NCBI GenBank assembly: GCA_024364735.1
Contig: JAGFNQ010000969.1
Location: 102,567-166,566, forward strand
DNA: 64,000 bases
Reading direction: 5' to 3'
Origin: Boesenbergia rotunda
Lineage: Eukaryota; Streptophyta; Magnoliopsida; Zingiberales; Zingiberaceae
Below the pieces are notes generated by a model. It was not told where the DNA came from. It made no database searches and was given only the letters and a program-made list of their open reading frames with translations. How positions within the stretch are numbered: the stretch's first letter is position 1; each line of letters starts with the position of its first letter. The position numbers and the translations under genes are program-made. This document shows positions 11,801 through 22,427 of the stretch, in pieces.

Positions 11801-11933
11801 CTCAATTTAAATGAGAAAGATCATGGATTTCTAGGCTAAGATTCGTACTAATATCTCTAGGTCCCTCGAAAAATTATCTAGACATGATCAATATTTTAAA
11901 GAAAATATTAAGAGTATTTTTCGAGTCGTTACA
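8839..11933 (-). repeat. 3' LTR of element G
   Basis: 3,095 bp, TGTAACGCCCGCC...GAGTCGTTACA. It holds a 36-bp tandem repeat array (about 9465-9745), repeated GGTAGTCC...GTGGAC hairpins (9995-10080), a TATA-like box on the minus strand near 11437-11444, and a stretch ending in TTTATTTTTATTTTA repeats. No coding capacity is credible. Confidence 0.92.
9465..9745. repeat. 36-bp tandem repeat in G 3' LTR
   Basis: About eight units built on CATGAACATAAA...AATCATGACATCATAA. The array recurs at about 15585-15815 in the other LTR with slightly fewer units, and in inverted orientation in the LTR of I (62630-63180). Confidence 0.8.
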
Positions 11934-11945
11934 ATCCCCCATACC
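11934..11945 (-). other. Polypurine tract of element G
   Basis: The minus strand reads GGTATGGGGGAT directly before the 3' LTR. It is the usual gypsy plus-strand primer and fixes the element orientation. Confidence 0.75.
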
Positions 11946-11969
11946 TCGTGAAAGTTCGTCCTCGAACTT

Positions 11970-12870
11970 AGAATAACTCCGGGTACTTGCATCTCATCTC
12001 GTCCTCGCGTTCCCAGGTAGCTTCCTCGAACCGTTGACTTTGCCATAGGACCTTGACTAAGGGTACCTCCTTGCTCCTTAGCTTCCTGACTTCCCGGTCC
12101 AAGATCTGGATAGGTCGACTTTCATAACTTAGGTCCTCCAGAACTTGTACTGTCTATGGCTCGATCACTTGATCCATGTCCGGAATACACTTCTTAAGCA
12201 TTGACACATGGAACACATTATGAATAGCTGACATCTCCTGAGGCAGCTCCAGCTCATATGCCACCTTGCCAACTCGCTTCCGGATCAGGTATGGTCCCAC
12301 ATATTGCGGATTCAGTTTCCCTCTCTTTCCAAATCGCGTTACTCCTTTCATAGGAGCCACTTTGAGGACCACTAAATCTCCAACATTAAATTCCAGTGGT
12401 CTACACCGGACATCTGCATAACTCTTCTGCCGGCTCTGAGCAGCTTCTATCTGTTGTCGAATATTCTGTATATATAGCTCGGGTAGTGTTGTCGATGACA
12501 TCCGTTGTGAGCCCCATCTCCTTCTTTTCACCACCTTCGTACCAACAGATCGGAGACCTACATCTCCTCCCGTACAAAGCTTTATAAGGTGTCATTTCGA
12601 TAATAGCTTGGTAGCTATTATTGTAAGCGAATTCCGCTAAACATAGATATCGACACCAGCTCCATTTGAAATCCAAGGCACAAGCTCGCAACATGTCCTC
12701 CAGCATTTGATTCACTCGTTCAGTTTGCCCGTCAGTCTGAGGGTGAAAGGCGGTGCTGAATTGGAGTTTAGTGCCGAGAGACTTCTGAACACACTCCCAA
12801 AAATGCGAGGTAAAGCGACATCCCTATCTGAGATGATGGTCTTGGGAACTCCATAAAGTCTGATTATTCC
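11970..12870 (-). pseudogene. Element G pol remnant: integrase C-terminus and chromodomain-like tail
   Basis: Reading from about 12865 on the minus strand: VPKTIISD-like residues, a broken GQTERVNQML region, then AEFAYNNSYQ and TPYKALYGRRCRSPICWYE (12401-12715), all typical of the Ty3/gypsy integrase C-terminal half. A frameshift near 12500 moves the reading into AAQSRQKSYADVRCRPLEF, VGDLVVLKVAPMKGVTRFGK and HNVFHVSMLKKCIPD. After an in-frame stop near 12155 it ends with SKEVPLVKVLWQ and EEATWEREDEM, a chromodomain-type tail as in chromoviruses. Everything upstream of the integrase catalytic Glu is gone. This is the 3' end of a chromovirus polyprotein left after internal deletion. Confidence 0.85.
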
Positions 12871-13848
12871 TTAACATATAATTGAGCTAGTGTCATTAAT
12901 ACTCCTTGATCCATGATATAATTATATGCATAAATCTTAATGATATACTCATTTTAATCATGGGTAAACCTAATAATAGTATATTTCCGAAATATTAGTT
13001 CTCATCCTGAGTTGCGAATTATATTAATCGTATGGTTATTATAGGATAGGTGAGATCCTATTTATTATTATATTACCATAAAATAACTTAAGGTAATCAT
13101 ATATATTATATAAAATAACTTATGGTAATCTTATATATCATATAGTGGAATATTCGTTGATAATACTAATATATTTATTTATTTATTATTATTATTATTT
13201 TTAAATTAGTATGAAGATATAGTGGGCCCATAATCTACAATAAGGGTTAATATAATTAGGACCCTACCCTATGCGTACCAACCCAAGTTATACCGTATGA
13301 CTTATACTATTAATTATATCAGTATTAGTATCATGGAACTAATGCTATACGCTAACATAGGTGAGAGTGTTATAATCTTATGTGTATAAGCTATCAGAAA
13401 ATTTTCTACATGTGACTACATTATAGGTTATCATAAATTATAGTTTTTTTTATATATATATTATAGATATAATACCTATAACTGCTTATGGGATAATATG
13501 CGTAAGTGATAAATTATAGGTTGGAAGGATACAGGTCAATTTGTATGTAGGCTCATATCCAAACCTATATAATCGGTAAACTAGTATAGTCATATTTACA
13601 CTAATTCTTATATTAATACACACTCTCATATTATGATCATTGGCTTTATATAATATAATTATATTACATAATTGGTAACTCATATAATGTATAGGTTATA
13701 TAATCATTACGTTAACACTAGGTTCACCTTAATTACTAACGTTATGATGGTAGTCCATTCATACCATGTTTATGAACAAAGGTTTCTCTTTTTTTTCACA
13801 AATTTATTCATCAAATCTTATAAGTCTATATACAAAAACTATCCGAAC
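12871..13848. other. AT-rich interior of element G without recognisable genes
   Basis: About 1 kb of AT-rich sequence rich in TATATA and ATTATA. All frames are closed except trivial ones. It does not resemble gypsy gag or RT. It may be filler joined during the internal deletion or an unrelated insertion without visible ends. Confidence 0.5.
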
Positions 13849-14554
13849 TCAGTGAACTAGATGGGCTGCCATCATGCCCATAATGAAAAATATCATAACG
13901 GTGACTATCACCCCCTCGTTCATCTCCCCTTGGCCTGCCTCAGGATCTTCTACCGTCTCCATCGGATCCTCCTCTTCTATCTTAGGAACCTCCTCGGCCA
14001 CTTCAGGATCCTCCTCAAGCATCCCGGGGTCTTCCTCAAACATCTCTCCCCCGGGCATCTCGGGGTCCTCCTCGATCATCTCCGGATCTTCCTCGATCAT
14101 CTCGGGATCCTCCTCATACATCTCGGGATCCTCCTCATACATCTCGGGATCCTCCTCAAACATCCCGGGATCCTCCTCATGCATCCTCCTCAAACATCTC
14201 GGGATCCTCCTCGTACATCTCGGGATCTTCCTTAGAGTCCCCCAGATCCTCCGGAAACTCATGCTGAAGAAGTTGCCTACATAGTTCCGTATAGGTGATA
14301 CGGCATCCATGCTGCCCCCAGATCTGATAAGCAACCTCTCTCGCACGGTTGGGCAATGAACGAAGCAGAGCTCCAATCCTATGGTCATCCATGATTGGAA
14401 ACCCTTCCTGCTCGAGTTTCCAGAATAGCCGGTCCAACTTCCCCATATTGCCCTGAATCCCAAGGACCGGACTATACTCCACCTCTTCTATTTGCTCCAT
14501 CAACTCACGACTCCGCCCATGGTAACGACTCGTGGTGTCGATCTCACGCAACAT
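13849..14554 (-). pseudogene. Element G acidic repeat protein with C-terminal hydrophobic segment (frameshifted)
   Basis: The ATG at 14554 lies directly after a pyrimidine-rich CAG acceptor and starts MLREIDTTSRYHGRSRELME. The N-terminal about 110 residues contain LDRLFWKLEQEGFPI and LLRSLPNRAREVAYQI, which I do not recognise as classical gypsy gag. A run of heptapeptide-like repeats (EEDPEMY, EEDPEMI, EEDPGMF) follows, encoded by a 21-bp tandem repeat at about 13995-14240. A frameshift near 14180 in the repeat separates the two halves. The end is GVIVTVMIFFIMGMMAAHL, a likely membrane segment, followed by VH and stop. Its place next to the PBS is where gag is expected, so it may be a diverged or replaced gag. 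Function unknown. Confidence 0.5.
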
Positions 14555-14886
14555 CTGGAATTGAAAAAAAATGACACAGTCAGTACAAAACTGACAAAAC
14601 CAGTACAAAACTAGTTTTTTTTTCAATTCACAAATATATACAGAGAGAAGCACCCAAGATAAAAAATCAGTTTCCTTTATCCTAATAGTTACAATAATGA
14701 AGTTTCTCCCTATTTCTACCCGCATATCCACTCCTGAAGTATCTGCTTCCATAAAAAGAATATCGTTCATAGTTACATATCCTAAAGTACTTTTCATCAT
14801 AAAACATCGTTCATACTTGCATATTCTAACATCATAAAGTATCCTAAAAGTGCTTACTATCATAAGATATGCAGAGAGGTACTTAC
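14555..14886 (-). other. Candidate leader intron of element G
   Basis: The minus strand reads CAA|GTAAGTACC at the 14886 end and TTTTTTTTCAATTCCAG|ATG at the 14555 end, a consensus donor and an acceptor with pyrimidine tract immediately before the ORF start. Element I has the same leader and the same GTAAGTACC donor after its PBS (about 63812). Splicing is inferred, not shown. Confidence 0.45.
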
Positions 14887-14937
14887 TTGAAAGCTGCAGG
14901 AAAGAGGCTTGATGTGTGTGTAGTGAGATGGCAACTC

Positions 14938-14952
14938 GCTCTGATACCAACC
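14938..14952 (-). other. Primer-binding site of element G
   Basis: The minus strand reads GGTTGGTATCAGAGC right after TTACA. Same tRNA-Met type as in element I (63751-63765). Confidence 0.88.
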
Positions 14953-17900
14953 TGTAACGCCCGCCTTTTTCCCACACCTTATGGTGTGGCGAGAAGGCGG
15001 CGTTACGCTAACCATACATGTACATATAAAACATCTTGATGCAGCGGAATAATTTTTTTTTTCTACACATGCTTTTAACCATGCAACTAGTACATAAATC
15101 ACATACACATGCCTAAGTTATCATTATGGACATGGTGACATTATACTTAACATAATACTAGCATACATAGCATCATGATATCAACTTTCCATAACTTATC
15201 CATAAGCATTCCAAGTAGCATGTAGCTCATTCATAAACTTCATGAATAGTAAGTTGTTTCTGGGCATAACTATCATAAGTTGAGCATAAAACCAAAATAA
15301 GCATTTTCAGTGCACCAAACATGCGATAAGTAAAATGAGAGGAATCCTTGGTCATGTCACTACCACACACACATGTTCTTGCCTCTCCTGCTGCTTCCCT
15401 TAGTAATCTCTTACTTGATCTGCGACATAAGAAAAATAATACTATAAGCACATAGGCTTAGTAAGACCCTTTTCTACTCACAAAAATTCCATACGTCACA
15501 TAAACATAAACATAATGCTTCAATCCTACATATCATAGCATACTTCGTATCATAAACATAAACACAATCATGACATCATTCTTAGCATGAACATAAATAG
15601 AATCATGGCATCATAATTTAGCATGAACATAAATAAAATCATGGCATCATAATCTAGCATGAACATAAATAAAATCATGGCATCATAATCTAGCATGAAC
15701 ATAAACACAATCATAGCATCATAATTAACATGAACATAAACATAATCATGGCATCATAATTAACATGGACATAAACATAATCATGGCATCATAATTAACA
15801 TGAACATAAACATAATCATTTGCATTAACATACTTTGCAAAATCATACTTTGCATAAACATACTTCGCATAAACATAATGCATAACATGGATGGATGCAT
15901 GCGGCGAATGCATATATCATAAGGATGCTTAGTTTAAAATCATACTTTTAAATATTTAAACATAATCATAACATCATAGGGGCCCTGGCTTGTACCACAT
16001 TCATACATCATATGCGCGCATCCCTAAGTAAATACGAGGTAGCTAATCTCGACCTACTAGGGTAAGGACAGCTTCATCGGTAGTCCCCGAACCGTGGACA
16101 GCTTCATCGGTAGTCCAGAACCGTGGACAACTTCATCGGTAGTCCAGAACCGTGGACCTTACTTAGGTCCGGTACAAGCCCATTCATAAAATAAAATACA
16201 TTCACATGCTTCTTCATTTATAAAACATTCATAGCATAATCATTCCTTCTTAATGCTTAACATCATCATTATGCCTCGAAGGCATGTATCTTATCTTCAT
16301 TCATCATTTTCATTCCATATCATCATTATGCCTCGAAGGCATGAACATTAACTTCATTCATCATTTTCATCCATAACATGACATGCATACATATCATTCA
16401 TAAATCATACATATCATTCATAGATCATGGCATACATACATATCATTCCTATCTCATGGCATACCTACATAATTAGTATCTTAATTCATAAAAACATACA
16501 TGGTCATGATACATAGGAAAACATGCCTAGATCCTTTCATACATGATACATTTCCTTAGGTTCATGGTACATGGTCTAAACATTTATGAATCATCATAAC
16601 AAATGACCTAACATACAAGTCATGACCCATAAGCTAGGGTTTTGATTGGCATAACGATTCTTCCAACATACTTAAACATATACATACATCATAGTACCCT
16701 ATAAACATGCATCCTTGTGGTCTTAACCCACTCCAAACCCTTGGTTATGGCCTTGGCCGAAACCCTAAGGAACCCTAGGTCCATGGAAAAATTCATATAG
16801 ATCACCAATAACATCCCATACAAACATAAAATGCCATAGAAAAACACTTGATCCCCTAATTAAGGCTAACCCTAATCCCTTAACCCTAGATTTGCTCTTG
16901 GCCGAAACCTAAGGGTCCATAAAATTCATGGAAAAATTTTTATAAAACACAATTACTATCCATCATATCATAGGGAAACAAAATTAACATGTTGAATGGT
17001 TAGATCAAGGTCCAACCATGGATTAGGGTTCTTGGCCGAAATTTATAAGAACTATTAAGCATGTAAGAATTCATATGAATCACCACTAACCTCACTTACA
17101 TCATAAGGAGACATAAGAACCATCATTAGAGAGTTAAAACTAATCCTAGCCATGGAAACTTGGAGGTGGCCGAAACCCTAAGTCCTCCTTCATGGATTTT
17201 TCATCTTAGATCTCAAACAAAAAGCTTAGATCATATCCATATCAAGAAAAACCATTACACCACAGGTGAGGGGGTCTTACCTTAGACTATCTTGGTTATA
17301 AACCTTAGATTTGAGAGAAGGATGAAGACCTTGTTGCCTTTTGACCACCTCTAACCTTTGTAACCTTGAACAAAACCTTGGATCTTGAAGGAGAAGCCTT
17401 CTTGGGAACTTTTCCCAAGAGAAAATCCCCCCTTGGGGTTTCGGCTAGGATGAAGAAGGAGGAGGGAGAAGGGTGGACTTGGTGGAAGAAGAAAAGTAAC
17501 CCCCATGCCACCTCTTTATACCACATTAAGGAGGCAAGTGAAGAGTCATGGTGTCTCTTCCCTTCATGACTCTTCATTTTCCCCTAAGCCTTAACCAAAA
17601 TCCACTTCATCCTCTATTAGCACTCCCTTGCTAGGTGAATTGGTTAGTACATGCATGGTGGTACCATAGGTCCAAGGTTCAATCCTTGATCCATGCACTT
17701 TATTTTTATTTTATTTTTATTTTATTTTCCATTATTTCCAAAAATTCCCCTAAAAATCCCCCATAATTATGCTAATATCCCTAATTAAAATCTATTTATA
17801 TTTATATTACATTTTGCCCAAAATATACCAATAACCATGGTACTAAAAAGCCCATATAAGGCCCATTAGTACTTAGTTTCTCAATTTAAATGAGAAAGAT

Positions 17901-18012
17901 CATGGATTTCTAGGCTAAGATTCGTACTAATATCTCTAGGTCCCTCGAAAAATTATCTAGACATGATCAATATTTTAAAGAAAATATTAAGAGAATTTTC
18001 CGGGTCGTTACA
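14953..18012 (-). repeat. 5' LTR of element G
   Basis: 3,060 bp, almost identical to 8839-11933 apart from scattered substitutions and fewer units in the 36-bp array. Begins TGTAACGCCC and ends CGGGTCGTTACA. TSD AAACG follows. Confidence 0.92.
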
Positions 18013-18017
18013 AAACG

Positions 18018-18305
18018 AGTCAATAGTCAAACCATGGTCAGCTCGGGCGCCCGTGACCTTTCGGGCGCCCCTAACTTTCTCTTCGACTAAGACAACAAAA
18101 GCTGTCAACCCTACCAAGCTGACCCGGGCGCCCGTGACCCATCGGGCGCCTAGGTCTTTATCTCCATTCAAGGCAGCAAAAGCTACCACAAGTGATAGTT
18201 GACTGTAGGCGCCCGGGTCCTCACAGGCGCCCCCAAGGCCAACGGTCAAGGCGACAAAAGCTGCCGAAGATAGCTGACACCTGAACCAAGCACCTGAGAC
18301 CTCCC
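18018..18305 (+). promoter_or_regulatory. GGCGCCC-rich segment upstream of ORF2 in element C
   Basis: It continues the C interior after G. At least six GGGCGCCC-type palindromes alternate with a GACAAAAGCTG motif. The matching segment in B (50570-50880) lies directly upstream of the ORF2 TATA box. The layout copies the U3 part of the A/B/C LTRs, so it is probably the upstream region of an internal promoter, here cut off from its TATA box by solo LTR F. Confidence 0.55.
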
Positions 18306-18420
18306 TGTTGATGCAGTCTGACCCTGATTATTGTTTTGGTGTTGACATCAATTTTAGTTTAGGTTGATTATGATGATTATGATTAAGTCCTGGTAAGGGA
18401 TCAGACATGGTATGGAAAAT

Positions 18421-18770
18421 CCTAGCTTGGAGGGCTAGGTGTGTGAAAAGTCCTAATTTGGAAGAGGTGGGTGAAAAGCCCTAGCTTGGAGGGTTAGGTG
18501 AAAAGTCCTAACTTGGAGGGTTAGGTGAAAATTCCCATCTTGGAGAGTTAGGTGAAAAAGTCCTGGCTTGGAGGGTCAGGTCCTAGCTTGGAGGGCTAGG
18601 TTTGGAAAGTCCTAATCCGGAAGAGTTGGGTGAAAAGTCCTAGCTTGGACGGCTAGGTGAAAAGTCCTAACTTGGAGGGTTAGGTGCAAATTCCCAACTT
18701 GGAGGGTTAGGTGAAAAATCCTTAGCTTGGAGGGCTAAGGTGGATGAAACCCTAGCTTGGAGGGCTAGGT
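18421..18770 (+). repeat. Array of covarying short hairpins in LTR F
   Basis: About 13 tandem units, each AGTCC + arm + TTGGAGG + complementary arm + TGAAA. Arms include CCTAGC/GCTAGG, CCTAAC/GTTAGG and CCTTAGC/GCTAAGG; some units have G-T wobbles (CCTGGC/GTCAGG) or mismatches. The loop TTGGAGG is nearly constant. Confidence 0.85.
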
Positions 18771-18782
18771 TGGGCCCCTGGA

Positions 18783-19378
18783 TCGGTCTGGTGACCGATC
18801 AGGGAGTTGGTACGGTGCTCCTTCGTGGATCGGTCTGGTGACCGATCCAGCGATGACTGATCGGTCTGGTGACCGATCAAGGAGTATACGTTTCACCCAT
18901 TACTTTGCTCCTGATCGATTTGGTGACCGATCAGGGAGCAAACAGTGAGGTTGAGTTCCCTTGCTAAACTGCTCTTGATCAGTCTGGTGACCGATCAGGA
19001 TCACTGTGCAGATCGTTCTAGAGAACGATCCAGCATCGCAGGTTCCTCTCTATGATCGATCAGGACGGAGCCTGATCGGTCTGGTCACGACCTGATCGGT
19101 CTAGTGACCGATCAGGAGGTTTCCTGATTGGTCCGGTGATCAATCAGGAAGTCTGGACTGCGAAGCTCAAAAATTGCCTGATAAAGGGGTGGATCGGTCG
19201 GGTGATCGATCCACAACCTGGGATCGGTCTGGTGATCGATCCAGGAGAGTCCCAAAGAAATCGCGATTTCTAATTGAGCGTTGGGGACCGATCAGGACGG
19301 AGCCTGATCGGTCTGGACCCAGCCTGATTGATCTGGTGACCGATCAGGAGGCTCTCTGATCGGACCGGTGACCGATCA
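18783..19378 (+). repeat. Array of long palindromes in LTR F
   Basis: At least a dozen copies or decayed copies of GATCGGTCtggtGACCGATC separated by 20-60 bases. Each can form an 8-bp stem with a 4-nt loop. It is reminiscent of the repeated palindromes known in LTRs of maize Sireviruses. Confidence 0.85.
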
Positions 19379-20171
19379 CTTTAATTCAAAATGCACTGTC
19401 AGACGCTCTGATCGCGTCTGAACATATCTGATTCTCTGCACTTAACCTCTGATTCTTGATTTACTGAGTGATATGCTGTTCTAATACTCTGATCAAGCTG
19501 CAGGTGACAGGGAAGGATTCAAACACTCAAGGAGAAGTCAATGGAGGCTTTCCATGGAGCAGGTTTGTTCGTTTTCCATCTCAGGTTGCAACGGTTGGAG
19601 TTGCAGACTGGAGCTGCTGACTGGAGCTTGGCTGAGGGGAGCTCAGGAAGTCCAGGGAGGGCTCAGTGGTAGCTGGCGTTGGTAGGGAAGCAGCTGGAGG
19701 CTGCAGGAGATGCTGTCACCTGGTGCTGAGTGGAGAAACAAAAGGGTGGAAGAAGGCTTCATTGAAGCAGAGTTCTAGAGTTCGCGAACTGAGTTCTTGC
19801 TGCGCCTTTGTGTTCTCCACATCTTGCTTGCGTGTTCTGAAGTTCCATCATCTTGTGCAAGCAACTACAATCTGTGAAGCAACCATTCATTACTTGAGCG
19901 CTTGAAGGAGAGAACCAGAAGCTCCGAGTCCAACAGCGAGAAGACACGAGGAGAGGGCTCTTGCGTGAGATCGTCGCTGGGTGGAGCTCTGAGGGAGCTT
20001 GCTGTGTTCTTGCCTTTGCTAAGTGCTAAGTAAGATCTTTCTTGTTGTTTCATTATGCCTAAACATATATCTGTGATTGAAACGCTGTGGAGAGGTTTCT
20101 CCACCGAGAAGGAGGTTGCTTTCTATCCGGTGATAACCGGGGCTTGATCTGTCGACGATCAAAGGATCGCC
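19379..20171 (+). other. Remainder of LTR F up to element E
   Basis: Non-coding LTR sequence. Frames of 60-80 codons occur on both strands but none has a recognisable domain. It continues at 28667 after E; the junction around the duplicated TCGCC reads smoothly once E is removed. Confidence 0.7.
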
Positions 20172-22427
20172 TGTTATTGATATGAGAGAAGTGTCCTAAG
20201 GCAATCGCCTTATGATTGTAAACATTCATTTTATTAAATGATAATTCACTATTTGAGTATACATGTTTGTGTATTTGATTGGGATCTTAAACTCATCTAC
20301 TGAATGTCCGCAATACAATTCACAGCATAAGAGAATTTGTGATGGGATCACAACTAGTGATTATCTCTAAATGTGCAATTGTGAAGTATTGAAAATATCC
20401 CTAGTCGATGAATTGATAAAAACGGACACTATCAATTCTGTTGAGACTAGCATGGGTTATTCTCTAATCAGCTGATTCTCACTGGCTGGTGACATTGGGA
20501 TGTCCGGAGATAAACATGGATGCTAGTTAAGGGAACTAGTTCATTGGAGTGACTAGCTGTAAAACTTCATCTGGTAATCTATATAGATATGTGAGTGAAG
20601 TTCTTACTGCAGCTTAAGTGCGATGTTCCATTGACTTGCGGTGTTCAAGTCATCTTGGTCATGGAGACTTATACTTTAACATCTTAAGCAAGCATCTCCA
20701 AGGAGGTGTGGACCCAGGATGATTGGGTATAAGCCGAAGTGCCCGAAGATGTTTGAACAGCCTACAAAGGATTCACCACTCCTTGCGAGGAGATGTATAC
20801 CCAGGCCTATCGTCGGATTGTTACTCAAAGCCTCTGGCCAGAGCATGTCATGTTTAGAGTATGAGTCTCTTAAATACATGAGAGTAATTAGAAATCCAAA
20901 GGACGAGAAAGACACTACTTGGGCTAGGTGTGACGTAGTCAGCCTAGTGGGGACTGACACACACAGACCATGTCCTGAACCAAGTGAGTATAAGATGGTG
21001 AAGGGAATGGGGCATGATTCATTAGAGCTGCTGAAGGGTTTCAGAAATATTTCTGAGGTCAACCGTTGATCTTTCGATTAATTGGGGGTCATGATGTACT
21101 ACTAGGTGCCACTCATGATCGTTCTATAATTAGTTGATTATAGACGACCAACATAAATCGAAAGCCTATTTAGTCACACGCACTACGAGTAATCCGAGGG
21201 ATTTAAAACGAGTTGAAAATTAGATTTTCTAATCAAGAGAAATAAGTCGAATCTGAATTAATCAGAGGCGCAATGGAAGCTTAAAATGGCTAAGTCTTTT
21301 GAAGGCATATCGGGCGAATTAAATGAGTTTAATTCGCGAGGGATTGGGCTTGAAGTGGCCGGCCAAAGAGGGTGCCCACCCTCTTTGGTTTGGCCGGCCA
21401 CAATAAAAGAGAGAACCAATTTATTTGGTTTATTTTATAAAATAAATCAAGTGCGATTTGTTTTATAAATTATGGATAAATAAATTTGTATAAAGAAATT
21501 TATATAAAGAAATTTATAGAAATTTATTCTTTTTTATGGAAATTAAAATGATCCATGGAATGGTTTATTTTAATTTTATAAAATCAATTATGAATTGATT
21601 TTTCCATAATTAGAAAATTTATAAATTTCTTGTAAAATTTATTCCATAATAAAAGGAGAGATGTATTTGTTTTATTATAAAATTAGTTATAATAAAACTT
21701 GGTTTAAACGGAATAATTCATAAAGAAAATTTATAGGATAAATTTCTTATGAAAAATTCCGTTAAAAGGGAGACTTGGCAAGGGAGAGGCTACTATATAA
21801 AGGAACCAAGGCTAGGCTTGATTTCCTTAATAGATTGATCAAGAGATTAACTCTCTCCCTCTCTCTCTCTAACTCTCTCTCTCTCTAGGGTCGGTGCCAT
21901 TTCTCTCTCTAGGGTCGGCTCTCTCTCCTCCCCTAGGGCCGGCGCAAGCACCTAGGGTGCCCGTGAGTTTCCTCCTCCAAGTTCGTGCCGAAGAAGAAGA
22001 AGAAGCGGATCGCGTCTCCTTCCTTCCCGGAATTTTGATTCCGTTTTTTGGTGGTTAGTTTTCTTTCTTCTCTCTTGTTGTGCCTTTAGAGAATCTAGTA
22101 GTTCTCGTCGGCACAAAACTCGTGACTTTCGAAGTTATCCCGAAGAGAACTCGGCGTGGACGCGAATAGAGGTGGAGCTTCCAACGGACGCTACGGTTGG
22201 ATCTCGTCCCTTTCTTCGAGTTACGCGAGGTACAAAGTAAATTAGTTTACTTTTCCGCAAAGTTTTAATTTATAATCATGTCCACACATCATAAGGTTGC
22301 ATGCTAGATACGTGGTTAAAATAATTTGAGAAATTATTTTATGCTAATTTTTCCGCTGCACGTAAAAATTTAAAAATTTAAAAATTTACGAACCCGTATC
22401 CTTGTCAACATGCACCCGGTCCCAACA
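20172..22427 (+). repeat. 5' LTR of element E
   Basis: 2,256 bp, starting TGTTATTGAT. TATA box TATATAA at 21794-21800, followed by a CT-rich microsatellite (about 21848-21912) and a GGGCCGGC-type region. It includes an inverted pair GGCCGGCCAAAGAGGGTG/CACCCTCTTTGG...GGCCGGCC at 21358-21399, a strong hairpin. Confidence 0.93.
21794..21800 (+). promoter_or_regulatory. TATA box in E 5' LTR
   Basis: TACTATATAAAGGAACC, about 50 bp before a CT-repeat leader. The 3' LTR has the same box at 28034-28040. Confidence 0.6.

Larger units (their letters stand above)
8839..18012 (-). mobile_element. Element G: internally deleted Ty3/gypsy (Tekay/Del-like) retrotransposon
   Basis: The 9,174-bp element runs from TGTAACGCCC to CGTTACA with TSD AAACG at 8834-8838 and 18013-18017. 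The LTRs are long (8839-11933 and 14953-18012) and nearly identical by eye, so the insertion is fairly recent. The 3.0-kb interior keeps only the integrase C-terminus and chromodomain-like tail of pol, an AT-rich stretch, and an acidic repeat ORF next to the PBS. Gag, protease, RT and RNase H are missing. Orientation follows from the PBS (complement of 14938-14952), the polypurine tract next to the left LTR, and pol on the minus strand. The Tekay/Del assignment rests on the TGTAACG ends and the pol C-terminus. Confidence 0.92.

Noticed and set aside
12871..13848. Possible separate element in the AT-rich interior of G
   Set aside because: No terminal repeats, TSD or coding motifs could be found, so it is left as unexplained interior sequence.
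13861..14284. Plus-strand Ser/Gly/Ile-rich frames of 124-136 aa in G
   Set aside because: Antisense reading of the EEDPEM-coding 21-bp repeat; low-complexity frame produced by the repeat.
18421..19378. CRISPR-like appearance of regularly spaced repeats
   Set aside because: Repeats are palindromic LTR modules with variable spacing, no unique spacers of constant length, no cas genes and a plant context.
20719..21069. 116-aa frame in both LTRs of E (counterpart at 26973-27323)
   Set aside because: It is repeated only because the LTRs are copies. It crosses LTR sequence with no recognisable domain, and an antisense frame of similar length exists at the same place.
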